From contig NZ_JABKAV010000034.1 in the NCBI RefSeq assembly GCF_013377905.1, forward strand, positions 1-36,297: a stretch of DNA of 36,297 nucleotides, given 5' to 3'. A program made the translations under genes and the position numbers. The stretch is from Hymenobacter terrestris. GTDB lineage: Bacteria; Bacteroidota; Bacteroidia; Cytophagales; Hymenobacteraceae. The notes beneath the pieces were generated by a model. It searched no databases. It had not been told where the DNA came from and saw nothing but the letters and a program-made list of their open reading frames with translations. Of this stretch, positions 1 through 8,802 are shown one piece after another; position 1 is the stretch's first letter; each line of letters opens with the position of its first letter.

Positions 1-62
1 CTGGCCAAGCTGAACTAGCTCACCCAAGTTGCGGAGAGCCTGCTAGCCAACCGCCGGCAAGC
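1..62. other. Left edge, no assignable gene
   Basis: This is the short stretch beyond the 3' end of the first gene. A plus-strand frame beginning at base 1 reads five codons and then stops at 16-18, so it could be the tail of a gene outside the window, but five residues are too few to identify. No terminator hairpin is evident. Confidence 0.3.
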
Positions 63-1559
63 CTAACGACGCGCGCCGAGGCGCAGCGTCAGGCAGGAAT
101 CGGACTGTACCAACACGGTTGTCTGGAAACTTTGCTGCCAAGCCTGAGCGGCTTTCTGGCCACATACGGCTACCGCCTCGCCGGGCTGGGCTTCGTCGCG
201 CTGCCAAGGAGCCAGCCGCCGTACGCGGTGGCCGTGCTGGTATTCGGCCGCCAGCCGATAGAACTCCGGTGCATCATTAAACGAGCCGTCGGTGCCGATG
301 AGGTAGTCGCGGAGCTCGGGTAGCTGCTGCCACTGCTGGCGCAGGTGGTGGCCGTACACCAGCTGGTGATTTTCGAACCGGACTTTGGAAAGCTGGCGCA
401 GGTACTGCAGCTGGTTCAGATAAGGAAAAGCCGCCAGTGCCAGCACCCCACCCAGCCGGGCCGCGTAGCCTATCGGCCGTCCGGTAGCAGCCTGCGCCAG
501 CCGGAAAGCTTCGGTGAGGCCCGCCGCCGCCAGCAGGGCCAGCAGCGGATAGGCCGGCGCATCGTACCACGCCAGTTTGGTTTGCGAGAGCGAGAGCACC
601 AGGTAAAACGAGCCGGCTACGGCCGTTACCACTCGGCTCAGCCACCAAGCGCTGCTTCCGCGCGGTAGCCACCACCCCAGCCCAGCCCCAGCCAGAGCCG
701 GCAGCAGCCAGAGCGCAAACTTGCTACCGGCCAGCAAATCGAAGTAATAGCTGAACGGCTCATAGTGGCCCTCCAGCTGCTGGCCTGCTGGTCCGCCCAC
801 TTCGTATTGCCATACGGCCGCCAAGTACCCCGCAGCAACCGCTTCGCGCACTGTGTACCAAACGGCCGCTACCACCAGCACCAGCGCAGCCGCCAGCCAG
901 GGCGCAGGGCGCCGTAGCCGGTGGCCGCTGCCCGCCAGGACCAGGGCCAGCAGCAGCCCGGGGCCGAACATAGCACCGGCAATGCCCTTGGTTAATACAG
1001 CCGCAGCGAAGGCGCCGCCTGTAGCCCAGGCCCAGCGTGCCCGGCCCGTGCGCAGGTAAGCCAGCCAGCTCACCACTCCCACGGTCGTGGTCAGCGTCAG
1101 CAGCGCATCAAAATCGGCGGTGCGGGCTACATGAAAGGTTATGTAGCCGGGGCTGGTAAGCAGCACCAACCCAGCCAGCAGGCCCGCCAGATGGCTACGC
1201 AGCCAGTGCGTAGCCGTTGCGTACACTATGCCCACGGTGGCTAGCGCCGCTAACGCCGCCGGCAGCCGCAGGCCCAGCTCGGTGGGCCCCAGCAGCCGAA
1301 TGCTAGTGGCCAGCAGCCAAGTCCAGAGCGGAGGTTTGCTGTTCCAGAGGTCGGGTTCGCCCATATAGCGCACTACCAGCCAGTCCTGATGCACCAGAAT
1401 GCCCAGCGCGTCGAGGGCCGTACGCGCCTCATCCCACTGCTGCACCGGAAAGGAAGTGAGCTGCCAGAACAAGGGGAAATAGGCCAGCAGCAATAGCAAC
1501 AGCAACGGACCGTAGCGCTGCCAGGACCGTAGCGAGGAAGAAGAAGCAGGAGAAAGCAC
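63..1559 (-). CDS. GT39-type membrane glycosyltransferase (ArnT/PMT_2-like)
   Basis: Polytopic inner-membrane glycosyltransferase, 498 aa, expected to take a sugar from a polyprenyl-phosphate donor and transfer it to a lipid, glycan or protein acceptor on the periplasmic face. Seen: a first membrane helix at about residues 17-36, then the first periplasmic loop with the acidic pair D43-E44 (WDEAR), KPPLWTW at 75-81, and a VLTKG motif near residue 190. These three features in this order are typical of the PMT_2/ArnT family. About ten further hydrophobic segments follow, and the C-terminal ~100 residues are soluble. The start is GTG at 1559; the next methionine lies beyond the catalytic loop, so no later start is plausible. 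It is the last gene of a minus-strand run, 53 bp after the GtrB-like GT2 gene, which could supply its lipid-linked donor. The sugar and acceptor cannot be read from the sequence. Confidence 0.85.
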   Translation of the reverse strand: MLSPASSSSLRSWQRYGPLLLLLLLAYFPLFWQLTSFPVQQWDEARTALDALGILVHQDWLVVRYMGEPDLWNSKPPLWTWLLATSIRLLGPTELGLRLPAALAALATVGIVYATATHWLRSHLAGLLAGLVLLTSPGYITFHVARTADFDALLTLTTTVGVVSWLAYLRTGRARWAWATGGAFAAAVLTKGIAGAMFGPGLLLALVLAGSGHRLRRPAPWLAAALVLVVAAVWYTVREAVAAGYLAAVWQYEVGGPAGQQLEGHYEPFSYYFDLLAGSKFALWLLPALAGAGLGWWLPRGSSAWWLSRVVTAVAGSFYLVLSLSQTKLAWYDAPAYPLLALLAAAGLTEAFRLAQAATGRPIGYAARLGGVLALAAFPYLNQLQYLRQLSKVRFENHQLVYGHHLRQQWQQLPELRDYLIGTDGSFNDAPEFYRLAAEYQHGHRVRRLAPWQRDEAQPGEAVAVCGQKAAQAWQQSFQTTVLVQSDSCLTLRLGARR

Positions 1560-1612
1560 CGGGGAATATAAGCGTAAATGCTGCTCGAATCCGTCAGGCC
1601 GGCATGGGGCTT

Positions 1613-2536
1613 TTAGGCTTCCTCCGACACGATGTAAAGGGGCCGCTGGCGCACATTGGCCGAGAGGCGCGAAATATACTCACCGATGATGCCCACCGAA
1701 ATCAGCTGGACGCCGCCCAGAAATAGGATGCTCACCATCAGCGAGGCCCAGCCCGGCTGGTAATCGTGGCTGAATAGGCGGGCGTAAAGTGTGTAGAGCA
1801 TTACCACAAAGGCCAGACCCGATACCACAAAACCGCTGATAGTGGCCATTTTCAGGGGCACATCGGAGAAGGCGGTGATGCCGTCGAGGGCCAGATGCAG
1901 CATTTTACGGTAGGTGTAGCCGGTAGCTCCACCGGCCCGCTCGGCCCGATCGTACTCCAGGTAGGTCTGGCGGTAACCGATCCATGAAATCTGGCCCCGG
2001 ATAAACTTGTTCTGCTCCGGCATCTGGCGCAGGGCCTCCACCACCTTGCGCGAAACCACCCGGAAGTCGCCCGTATCGACGGGGATGGAAATGTGGGTAA
2101 TACTCACCAGCAGCCGGTAAAACAGCTTGGCCGTAAGCTTTTTGGCGGCGCTTTCGCCCTGGCGGCTCCGGCGCTTGGCGTACACCACTTCGTAGCCTTC
2201 GCCCAACTTCTGGTGCAGCGCCGGAATCAGCTCGGGCGGGTCCTGCAGGTCGGCATCAATAATAACTACGGCCTCCCCAGTGGTCCGGTCGAGGCCGGCC
2301 GTCACGGCAATCTGGTGGCCGAAGTTGCGGCTGAAATCCACGTAGCGCACCCGCTCGTCGCGGGCGGCCAGCAGCCGGATAAGGGCCAGCGACTGGTCGC
2401 GCGAACCGTCGTTGACGAAGATCAGCTCGTAGCCGCCGGGCAGCGCCATCGGGTCGAGCACGCCCCGCAGCCGCTCGTAGAGCGCCGCAATGTTGGCTTC
2501 CTCGTTGTAGATGGGGATGATAACGGACAGATCCAC
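1613..2536 (-). CDS. Polyprenyl-phosphate glycosyltransferase, GT2 (GtrB/ArnC/DPM1-like)
   Basis: Family 2 glycosyltransferase, 307 aa, expected to move a sugar from a nucleotide donor onto undecaprenyl phosphate at the cytoplasmic membrane face. Seen: N-terminal SVIIPIYNEE, VNDGS with D43, the metal-binding D94-A-D96 followed by LQDPPE, the DTGDFR segment near 154-159, and two C-terminal membrane helices at about 231-253 and 263-286. That architecture and length match the GtrB/ArnC group closely. The start is a GTG at 2536, since no in-frame ATG lies upstream. It sits 36 bp after the methyltransferase and 53 bp before the GT39 enzyme, so the three are probably cotranscribed, and a donor-maker/donor-user pairing with the GT39 protein is a reasonable inference. 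Confidence 0.9.
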   Translation of the reverse strand: MDLSVIIPIYNEEANIAALYERLRGVLDPMALPGGYELIFVNDGSRDQSLALIRLLAARDERVRYVDFSRNFGHQIAVTAGLDRTTGEAVVIIDADLQDPPELIPALHQKLGEGYEVVYAKRRSRQGESAAKKLTAKLFYRLLVSITHISIPVDTGDFRVVSRKVVEALRQMPEQNKFIRGQISWIGYRQTYLEYDRAERAGGATGYTYRKMLHLALDGITAFSDVPLKMATISGFVVSGLAFVVMLYTLYARLFSHDYQPGWASLMVSILFLGGVQLISVGIIGEYISRLSANVRQRPLYIVSEEA

Positions 2537-2572
2537 GGCGGGAGTAGATGATGAACTAATGAAACGGAAGAC

Positions 2573-3307
2573 CTATTTCGCGGCCGTAGCGCTGGCAAAT
2601 ACGCTGACGCCGAACGGCACCGCTACCTTTTTACTGAGCTGATTTTCCAGTTTCAGCAGGTTCAGCAGCAGCTTGTTGGTGGTGGGCGGCAGCGTCAGTA
2701 AGTCGCCCTGGGGGCGGGGGGGCAGTACGCGCTGCAGCAGCCGCACGGCGGCCGTTGGGAAGTACAGCAGATTGTTCCAAAAGCCTAGGTGCTGCACCCG
2801 GAAGCCGTTGGCTTGCAGCGCCTCGCGCAGGTGGCGGCGCGAGTAGCGGCGGAAGTGGTGGTTTACCACATCGTGCTGGCTCCAGAGGTAGGCGTGGGCC
2901 GGTACGAACACCAGCAGTTGCCCGCCAGGGCGCAGCACCCGCCGCCACTCCTTGAGCGCGGCCTGCTCGTCGGCAATGTGTTCAAGCACATCGGAAGCAA
3001 TAACCAGGTCGAAAGACTGGTCGGGGAAGTCAAGCCGGGCCCCGTCCATTACGTGTACATCGGGCAGGCCCCGCTCCTTGGCCAGCGCAATGGCCGGCTC
3101 GCTCACATCAATGCCAGTTGCGTGGGCATAGCCAGCTTCGCGCAGCTGCCGCAACAGCGGCCCGCCCGAGCAGCCAATTTCCAGCACGGCGGCCGACTTC
3201 GGGAGCTGTAGCTGCTCAATCAGCTCCCATACCATGTGGCGGCGGCCCGCAAACCACCAGTTCTGCTCTTCCAGGCTGTGGTACTGGGCTTCGTAGTGCT
3301 TGTCCAT
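2573..3307 (-). CDS. Class I SAM-dependent methyltransferase
   Basis: Soluble Rossmann-fold methyltransferase, 244 aa. Seen: SAM motif I at residues 41-50 (VLEIGCSGGP), an acidic residue ending strand 2 (D67), D88 in the DGA turn, and DLVIASDVLEHI at about 100-111, the usual post-motif region. The N-terminal WWF..RR segment (residues 17-23) is common in methyltransferases of sugar and lipid-linked glycan loci. An open frame extends upstream to 3424, but I chose ATG 3307 because the family similarity begins there and a strong promoter box at 3373-3380 lies between the two starts. It is probably the first gene of a three-gene unit with the GT2 and GT39 genes. A sugar or polyprenyl-linked intermediate is a plausible substrate, but this is inference. 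Confidence 0.85.
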   Translation of the reverse strand: MDKHYEAQYHSLEEQNWWFAGRRHMVWELIEQLQLPKSAAVLEIGCSGGPLLRQLREAGYAHATGIDVSEPAIALAKERGLPDVHVMDGARLDFPDQSFDLVIASDVLEHIADEQAALKEWRRVLRPGGQLLVFVPAHAYLWSQHDVVNHHFRRYSRRHLREALQANGFRVQHLGFWNNLLYFPTAAVRLLQRVLPPRPQGDLLTLPPTTNKLLLNLLKLENQLSKKVAVPFGVSVFASATAAK

Positions 3308-3372
3308 CAGAAATAGGCGGGTACCAATCAGGAAAGCGGCCGGCCCGATTGTCCGCCGGCCGCTTAAGTAGG

Positions 3373-3380
3373 CAAATATA
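3373..3380 (-). promoter_or_regulatory. Bacteroidota -7 promoter box for the methyltransferase operon
   Basis: Reads TATATTTG on the minus strand, an exact match to the Bacteroidota -7 consensus TAnnTTTG. It predicts a transcript start near 3366 and a leader of about 60 nt before the ATG at 3307. No clear -33 element was found at the usual spacing. Confidence 0.6.
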
Positions 3381-3536
3381 GCGGGGGCGGAAAAGGAAAT
3401 CTTTTTTCTACAGAGCGCCGGCATTGGCTTCCGGTGGACGAGTAGCGCACGCCCGGCAGGCTGCCACCTTATCCTGGCAGGAGCCGTGCATCTGGTTTGC
3501 GCCTGTCCGGGCCGTGGCGGCGGCTAGCTGGCAGCG

Positions 3537-4289
3537 CTATTCGCGGGGCTGGCTTACGGGGCTGACCGGCAGCACCGGCGGAGGCCGCCGCACTATGCGC
3601 AGTAAGTTATAACCCTCGCGCAGTAGCAGGCCTAGGGGCATGCGGCTGAAGACGATGCTGGGCCGTAGCTGCACCGGCACGGGCCGCACCCGCAGACCCG
3701 GCACCCGGGCAGCCCAGTACAAAAACTCCAGATCGAAGAGGTAGCGGTCGACCTGCGTTTGCAGAAACAGGGCTTTTCCAGCCTGGTTGAAGCCTTTCAC
3801 GCCGCACTGAGTGTCGGTAACGGGCAGGCGTAGCAGATGGCGGGTGCAAAAACGCAGCGAGCGGGAAATAACGGTTCGTACGGCCGGTACCTGCTCGTAG
3901 TAGCTCTCGGTGCGGGCCCCCACGGCCACATCGCACTGGTCAGTCAGCAGGGCGCGCACCACATCGGCCACGCCCTGCGCCTCGTACGGAAAGTCGATGT
4001 CGGTGAACAGGCAGATGGGGTTCCGGGCTGCCGCTATGCCGTGGCGCAGCGCGTAGCCTTTGCCGTGGTTCTGAGCGTACGACGAATAGTGGAACCGGGG
4101 CAGCTGCGCGGCCAGCAGGTCCAGATCGGACGGCGTGGGCGGGTGAGCCGAACCATCGTTGACCACGTGCACCGTAAATTCCACCTCCGGCAGATACCCC
4201 TGTAGCGCCGTCATGCTCCCGATCAGGTTAGCGGCCCAGTCGGCGGGCGGGTTGTAGCAGGGCAGCACTAAATCGACTGGAACGGGCAT
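3537..4289 (-). CDS. Family 2 glycosyltransferase (DPM1-like, soluble)
   Basis: Family 2 glycosyltransferase, 250 aa, GT-A fold. Seen: DLVLPCYNPP near the N terminus, VVNDGS at 42-47, HGKGYALRHG at about 75-84, the metal-binding D97-I-D99, and DTQCGVKGF at 159-167, a signature of dolichyl/polyprenyl-phosphate sugar synthases. It lacks the C-terminal membrane helices of the GT2 at 1613-2536, so it is more like the soluble DPM1 group. The ATG at 4289 lies 30 bp after the stop of the large membrane protein gene, so the two are probably one operon. The donor sugar is unknown. Confidence 0.85.
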   Translation of the reverse strand: MPVPVDLVLPCYNPPADWAANLIGSMTALQGYLPEVEFTVHVVNDGSAHPPTPSDLDLLAAQLPRFHYSSYAQNHGKGYALRHGIAAARNPICLFTDIDFPYEAQGVADVVRALLTDQCDVAVGARTESYYEQVPAVRTVISRSLRFCTRHLLRLPVTDTQCGVKGFNQAGKALFLQTQVDRYLFDLEFLYWAARVPGLRVRPVPVQLRPSIVFSRMPLGLLLREGYNLLRIVRRPPPVLPVSPVSQPRE

Positions 4290-4319
4290 AAAGCAGCGAA
4301 AAGAAAGTGCCGGGGCAGC

Positions 4320-6611
4320 TTAATCTTGTAAAGGAAAGTTGTTTTTAAAGGTCCGGCCGGGCACGGGCTGGTCGTACACATCGGTGTAAGCGGGCCGGAT
4401 GAGCAAGTTGGCCGCCTCAAACGGCTCATCGCCTTCCAGCGTCACTTCCAGCCGGTTACCCGGCTGCTGCGGCCGCAGCTTCACCGCCGTTTGTACCCAG
4501 CCGCGGTACACTTCGAGGCTGTGCCGGGGCAGACCATCCTGCTCACTTACCGGCTGCCCGGTTTGCGCGTCCAGCTCCCGCACTTTCAGGATGGGCAAGG
4601 TGCTCATGCCCTTCAGCCGGACCCAGACCGACACCGCATAGTGCGTGGTATCCTGAGCCTGCGGAATCGAACCCTCGAAAAGCGGTACCAGGCCGCGGCC
4701 TTTCAGCGAGCCGCCGCCGAATGGGGTGAGGGCCGCCGGCTGGGCGGCGGGCCAAGTGCGCCGCAATACATCGGGGCGGGCAGGGGCAGTGGCGGCGGCG
4801 TCGAGGGCTGCGCGGCGGTAAGGGGCGGCATCGAAGGCCGCCAGAGGCAAGGAGTACAGCCGCACCGCCTCATCCTGGAGCAGCAGCCGGCCCAACGACA
4901 CCAGGTGCTGCTCGGCCGGCGTCAGGTTTTCGTTGGTAACGAGCAGCAGCAGGGGCTTGCGCGAAGGGAAGTCGCCGATGATAGTTTTCGGAATTACGGG
5001 AGCCGACAGCAGCTGGGCCGACGCCAGGCCCTGCGCCTGGGAGGTGCGCGACATGGCCGAGGCCACAATAGGCAGGCCCGAACGCAGCGAAGCCCGCATA
5101 GATTCGTAAGCCGACCCCGGAATGTCGTTGGTGCCGAACTGCTCGGGCCCCAGCAGGAAATACGGCAGGGGCAAAATGGCCTGGTAGTCGCCGTAGGGCA
5201 GCTTTTGCCAGGCCGTAAACCGGATGAACGGCTCGGGAGAATGCAACAGGGCCTGGTAGGAGTAGCGCGGGTTCTTGTTGGTGTCGCGGATTCGCTTGGT
5301 CCAGGTGGCGAAGTTGGTGCGGGCTTCCCAGGCCCACACGACCACAATCAGCAGCAGAAAAGTGCGGGCAAACCGACCAGCCCCATGCAGGCGCAGGTAG
5401 CGGCCCAGCTGATAGAGGTAGAACACGGCGTACACCGTGAAAAAGTAGTAGAATATCCAGGCGAAGCGGCCGATTGAGCGGAACTGCTTGAGTGGTTTTA
5501 CCCAGTCCAGCAGTCCTTCGAGCCCAAAAATAAAGGGTACTCCACACGCAAACAGCAACGTGAGCAGGCCCGCGTACAGGCCAATGCGCAGTGGCTCGGG
5601 CAGCACCGGCACCAGTACCAGCCGCAGCCGGCCGCGCCGCAGGTAGCCCAGGACTTTAACAGCCGTGAGAACCAGCACCAACAGCGCCACTAGTCCCACG
5701 TAGGCCCAGCCTTCGCCCGTAGTTTCGGGGGTATGGAAAGCCACGCGCCAGAACGAGGCCAACGGATCGAGGTTGGGGAAGAAGACGCTGGCAAAGCTGG
5801 CGCGGTATACCAGAAACCCGTAGGGCGTGGAAGGTCGGTCGGCCACCGAATCGGTGAGGGCCATGAACACCTGGAACAGCACCACGGGCAGCACGGCCGC
5901 CACCGCCACCCGCCCGATAAAGGCCAGCGGGTAGCCGCCGGCCCGGCGCTGGGCCAGGGCCACCAGCGCGTAGGCCAGGCCCAGCAGTGCCCCCAGTAGC
6001 AGAAAATACGGGTGCAGCAGCCCGGCCAGTAGCCCTACGGCCACATAGCCCAGCAGCGGCCCCCAATTGCGGGGCGCATCGAAGGCCCGCACCAGCGCAT
6101 ACCAGAGCAGGGGCACCACGCACAGGTAAGCCAGCCCGTAGTGGCCCATCCAGCGCATGAGCTGGGGCGAAAGAAAACTGATGAGCAGCGCGCCCACCAC
6201 CGCCGGAGTGGCCGGTAGCAGCAACCGCCGCAGCAGCAGGTACACCACCACGGCCGTAACCACCAACGACAGGTACAGCAGGCCGTTCGTCAGGCCCAGG
6301 GCCCAATCGGCCGCGGGAAGGCCCCAGCCCTGCAGCGTGGCCAGTGGCACACCCAGCAGCGGCTGACCATCGGCATAGGTCAGGTGCTCGCCATAGGGGT
6401 ACAGCATCCCGGTAAAGTGGGTGCCCTGCCCATAGCGGGCGTGGTAGAGCAGCGTGTAGTAGTTTTTGGTGGCGTCGCCGTCGCCGGCAAACACCGTTTG
6501 GCCCGGGTGCAGCAGCAGCGGGCCCAGGGCCCAGTACATCAGCCCCAACGCCAGCAGCACCAGCACCAGAATGGGCACCAGATGGGGCCGTTTAGAAACA
6601 AAAGCGGGCAA
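4320..6611 (-). CDS. Large polytopic membrane protein, GT-C-like, with C-terminal beta-rich domain
   Basis: Membrane protein of up to 763 aa. Seen: a first helix at about 12-33, then a loop with FAGDGDATKN (41-50) and a YPYGEHLTYADGQP segment at 71-84, about ten further hydrophobic segments to near residue 430, then a long soluble region. The last ~130 residues look beta-rich and resemble a carbohydrate-binding jelly roll. A large acidic first loop followed by many helices is the layout of GT-C glycosyltransferases and YfhO-like proteins, but no family is certain. The start is uncertain: the frame opens at TTG 6611, a GTG at 6578 is an alternative, and the first ATG (residue 25) would cut the first helix. 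It heads an operon with the GT2 gene at 3537-4289. A transferase or lipid-linked sugar handling role is inferred from context. Confidence 0.7.
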   Translation of the reverse strand: MPAFVSKRPHLVPILVLVLLALGLMYWALGPLLLHPGQTVFAGDGDATKNYYTLLYHARYGQGTHFTGMLYPYGEHLTYADGQPLLGVPLATLQGWGLPAADWALGLTNGLLYLSLVVTAVVVYLLLRRLLLPATPAVVGALLISFLSPQLMRWMGHYGLAYLCVVPLLWYALVRAFDAPRNWGPLLGYVAVGLLAGLLHPYFLLLGALLGLAYALVALAQRRAGGYPLAFIGRVAVAAVLPVVLFQVFMALTDSVADRPSTPYGFLVYRASFASVFFPNLDPLASFWRVAFHTPETTGEGWAYVGLVALLVLVLTAVKVLGYLRRGRLRLVLVPVLPEPLRIGLYAGLLTLLFACGVPFIFGLEGLLDWVKPLKQFRSIGRFAWIFYYFFTVYAVFYLYQLGRYLRLHGAGRFARTFLLLIVVVWAWEARTNFATWTKRIRDTNKNPRYSYQALLHSPEPFIRFTAWQKLPYGDYQAILPLPYFLLGPEQFGTNDIPGSAYESMRASLRSGLPIVASAMSRTSQAQGLASAQLLSAPVIPKTIIGDFPSRKPLLLLVTNENLTPAEQHLVSLGRLLLQDEAVRLYSLPLAAFDAAPYRRAALDAAATAPARPDVLRRTWPAAQPAALTPFGGGSLKGRGLVPLFEGSIPQAQDTTHYAVSVWVRLKGMSTLPILKVRELDAQTGQPVSEQDGLPRHSLEVYRGWVQTAVKLRPQQPGNRLEVTLEGDEPFEAANLLIRPAYTDVYDQPVPGRTFKNNFPLQD

Positions 6612-6648
6612 AACTACAGGGGGCTATAAATAGAAGGCAACAACGAGC

Positions 6649-6656
6649 CAAATATA
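6649..6656 (-). promoter_or_regulatory. Bacteroidota -7 promoter box for the 763-residue membrane protein
   Basis: Reads TATATTTG on the minus strand, matching TAnnTTTG exactly. A transcript start near 6643 would give a leader of about 30 nt to the TTG at 6611. A second match, TAGTTTTG at 6609-6616, overlaps that TTG and could drive a shorter product from GTG 6578. Confidence 0.5.
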
Positions 6657-6730
6657 AGGCTGCCCCGCACAACTAACCGGCCCAGCGGAGTTGGGGCAAA
6701 ATGTTCCGGCTAATCTGGCGGCGCGCTTCC

Positions 6731-6738
6731 TATCTTTG
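6731..6738 (+). promoter_or_regulatory. Bacteroidota -7 promoter box for the 6799 operon
   Basis: Reads TATCTTTG, matching TAnnTTTG. It predicts a start near 6744 and a leader of about 55 nt before ATG 6799. It lies about 75 bp from the divergent box at 6649-6656, so the 6612-6798 gap is a two-way promoter region. Confidence 0.5.
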
Positions 6739-6798
6739 GCCGGCCAACCGCTCGCGGGCGGCGCGCTCCTATCGGCCTCCTCCTATGCCCCCGTTTTT

Positions 6799-8193
6799 AT
6801 GCTGACTCTGCGCCGTGCGGGCACGTCGTTTTTCTGGCTGCTGCTGGCCGCGCTGGTGCTCATCAGCGCCGGCCTCTACAACGGCTTCCCGCTCGTCACC
6901 TCCGACACGGGCACCTACCTCAACAGCGCCATTCATTTCGATGTACCCGACGACCGGCCCCTGACCTACGGGCTGTGGACGGCCGCCACGGGGCTGCGCA
7001 AAAGCCTGTGGCTCGTGATTTTCGCGCAGGGCCTGCTGCTGGCTGCGCTGCTGTGGCGCACCACGGCCGTGTTTGCGCCCCGCCTGCAGCACCCGGCGGG
7101 CCGGCTGGCGCTGGTGGCCACCGTGACCTGGCTCACGGGCGTAGCCTGGTACTGCAGCCAGCTGATGCCCGACATTTTCACGGCCGTTGGTCTGCTGGCC
7201 CTGGCCCTGCTACTGCTAAGCCGGCCAGCCTGGCCCGAGCGCTTGGCCTTGCTGGCCGTGCTGCTGCTGGCGGCCATCATGCACTCTTCCAACCTACTCA
7301 CGCTGCTGCTCACGGTGCTGGCCGTGGGGGTGGTTGGCTGGTGGAAGCATCTGTTTGAGCGTGGCGTGCTGCATCGGCCTACTTGGCTGCTCACGCTGGC
7401 CGTGGCGCTGGCCGGCTGGATAGTGCTGCCGGCTCTGCACGCGGGCTTCGGTGGTGGCTTCACGCTGTCGCGCGCTTCTTCGGCCTTCCTGATGGCGCGC
7501 CTCTCCGAAAGTGGGGTGCTAGAGAAGTTTCTGGCCGACAACTGTGGCCCCGGCAACCAGTACCGGCTCTGCGAGTTCCGCGACCAGTTGCCCAACGATG
7601 CCATTACGTTTATGTGGGATGCCAGCAGCCCGCTTAACCGCACCGGCGGCTGGAGTGCCAACCAACCCGAGTACCAGCGCATACTCCGCCAGATAGCGCT
7701 TTCGCCCCGCTACTACCCGCTACTGATTTCCGAAACTGTGCAGGCCACGCTGCGCCAGCTCACCCATATCGGCCACGGCGACGGCCTGACACCCTTCCGC
7801 GAAAATACCAACCCCTACTGGAAGGTGGGCGAGTACGCGCCCTACGAGCTGAAGGAATACATGTCGTCGTTGCAGAACCGCGACCAGCTGGACTTTACCA
7901 CCCTTACCGAGCGCAGCTATAGAGCGCAGTTGCTGGCCCTGCTGGTGCTGGGCCTGGGGCTGCTGGGGCCCGCCCGGAGCCGGGTAGCCCCGGCCCTAGT
8001 GGGCTTCGTGGTGGTGTGCGGCCTCGGTATTGTGGCCAACGCGCTGGTAACGGGCGGGCTGGCCAACGTGCTCGACCGGCTGCAGGGCCGCGTGGCGTGG
8101 CTGCTGCCCTGGGCGGCGTTGCTGCTGCTGGCCCAGCACGTGCCGCTGCCCGCCCGCTGGCTGGGTTCACTGGCCGGGTCGGCGCGGGCCTAG
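6799..8193 (+). CDS. Polytopic membrane protein of unknown function, GT-C-like
   Basis: Membrane protein, 464 aa, not assigned to a family. Seen: a signal-anchor-like first helix (about residues 11-28), then a loop with TSDTGTYL near 35-42, several closely packed helices to about residue 220, a large periplasmic domain of about 160 residues (about 225-385) rich in aromatic and charged residues, and more helices at the C terminus. A short acidic first loop after helix 1 is seen in GT-C glycosyltransferases, but I see no diagnostic motif beyond that. The frame is open to 6691, but ATG 6799 is preferred because it puts a short basic segment before the first helix and lies after the promoter box at 6731-6738. 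Two small lipoprotein genes follow at 60 and 74 bp spacing, suggesting one operon. Confidence 0.7.
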   Translation: MLTLRRAGTSFFWLLLAALVLISAGLYNGFPLVTSDTGTYLNSAIHFDVPDDRPLTYGLWTAATGLRKSLWLVIFAQGLLLAALLWRTTAVFAPRLQHPAGRLALVATVTWLTGVAWYCSQLMPDIFTAVGLLALALLLLSRPAWPERLALLAVLLLAAIMHSSNLLTLLLTVLAVGVVGWWKHLFERGVLHRPTWLLTLAVALAGWIVLPALHAGFGGGFTLSRASSAFLMARLSESGVLEKFLADNCGPGNQYRLCEFRDQLPNDAITFMWDASSPLNRTGGWSANQPEYQRILRQIALSPRYYPLLISETVQATLRQLTHIGHGDGLTPFRENTNPYWKVGEYAPYELKEYMSSLQNRDQLDFTTLTERSYRAQLLALLVLGLGLLGPARSRVAPALVGFVVVCGLGIVANALVTGGLANVLDRLQGRVAWLLPWAALLLLAQHVPLPARWLGSLAGSARA

Positions 8194-8253
8194 CCGGCGC
8201 GGCCCGCCGCCAGGTTGCTTTTATTTTCTCTTCGTCCCTTTTTTCTTCTTTGT

Positions 8254-8793
8254 ATGAAACCCCTCTTTTACCTCGGCTTGGCCCTGAGCCTGGCAGCTTG
8301 CTCCAGCCCTTCTTCCGATACCGCCGCCACTGATGCCGGAGTGCTGGCCCACAACGATTTCGAGTCGCTGGCCGGCTGGCTGCCCGACGAATCGGTCCTG
8401 ACTAAAGATCAGGCGCGTTCGGGCAAATATGCCATTATGGTAGACCCAAACCACGAATTCAGCCTCACCTACAACACGCTGCTGGGCAACCTGAGCGAGC
8501 ACAAGCCACGGGGCCTGCTGGTAGAAGCCTGGGTGTACCTGCCCGACGACAAAGCCACGGCCCAGCTGGGAATGCAGGTAGTGGACCCCGACAAAAACAA
8601 CGAGCCGACTTTCAGCGACGGGGTTGCCCTGGCCGAGGTGGTGAAGGAATACAAGCAGTGGACGAAGGTGAGCAAGGAAATTGTGCTGCCCCCCAACGCG
8701 ACGTACAACCAGCGCGTCAAAATCTTCCTCTGGCGCTCCAACGCCGCTTCGCCGGTGTACCTCGACGATCTGACGATTAAGGTGCTGGAATAG
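8254..8793 (+). CDS. Lipoprotein with jelly-roll-like domain (paralogue 1)
   Basis: Predicted lipoprotein, 179 aa. Seen: lipoprotein signal peptide with hydrophobic core and lipobox LAAC (C16), then a Ser/Asp-rich spacer, then one globular beta-rich domain. That domain begins with a HNDFE motif, contains VEAWVYL and AQLG in the middle, and ends with FLWRSNA..SPVY(L)DD near the C terminus. The layout resembles carbohydrate-binding jelly-roll modules, but this is inferred from pattern only. The next gene (8868-9401) is a clear paralogue. ATG 8254 is chosen because it begins the signal peptide. It lies in the glycan locus downstream of a polytopic membrane protein, so a glycan-binding or accessory role in the envelope is possible. 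Function is unknown. Confidence 0.75.
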   Translation: MKPLFYLGLALSLAACSSPSSDTAATDAGVLAHNDFESLAGWLPDESVLTKDQARSGKYAIMVDPNHEFSLTYNTLLGNLSEHKPRGLLVEAWVYLPDDKATAQLGMQVVDPDKNNEPTFSDGVALAEVVKEYKQWTKVSKEIVLPPNATYNQRVKIFLWRSNAASPVYLDDLTIKVLE

Positions 8794-8802
8794 GCTGCGC
8801 AG

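Noticed and set aside
3308..3424. N-terminal extension of the methyltransferase to 3424
   Set aside because: A perfect promoter box (3373-3380) lies within it and family similarity starts at ATG 3307.
4491..5477. A 328-codon plus-strand frame within the 763-residue membrane protein gene
   Set aside because: Antisense shadow. Its product is full of Arg, Gln and Gly with no hydrophobic core or known motif, while the minus frame shows ordered membrane helices.
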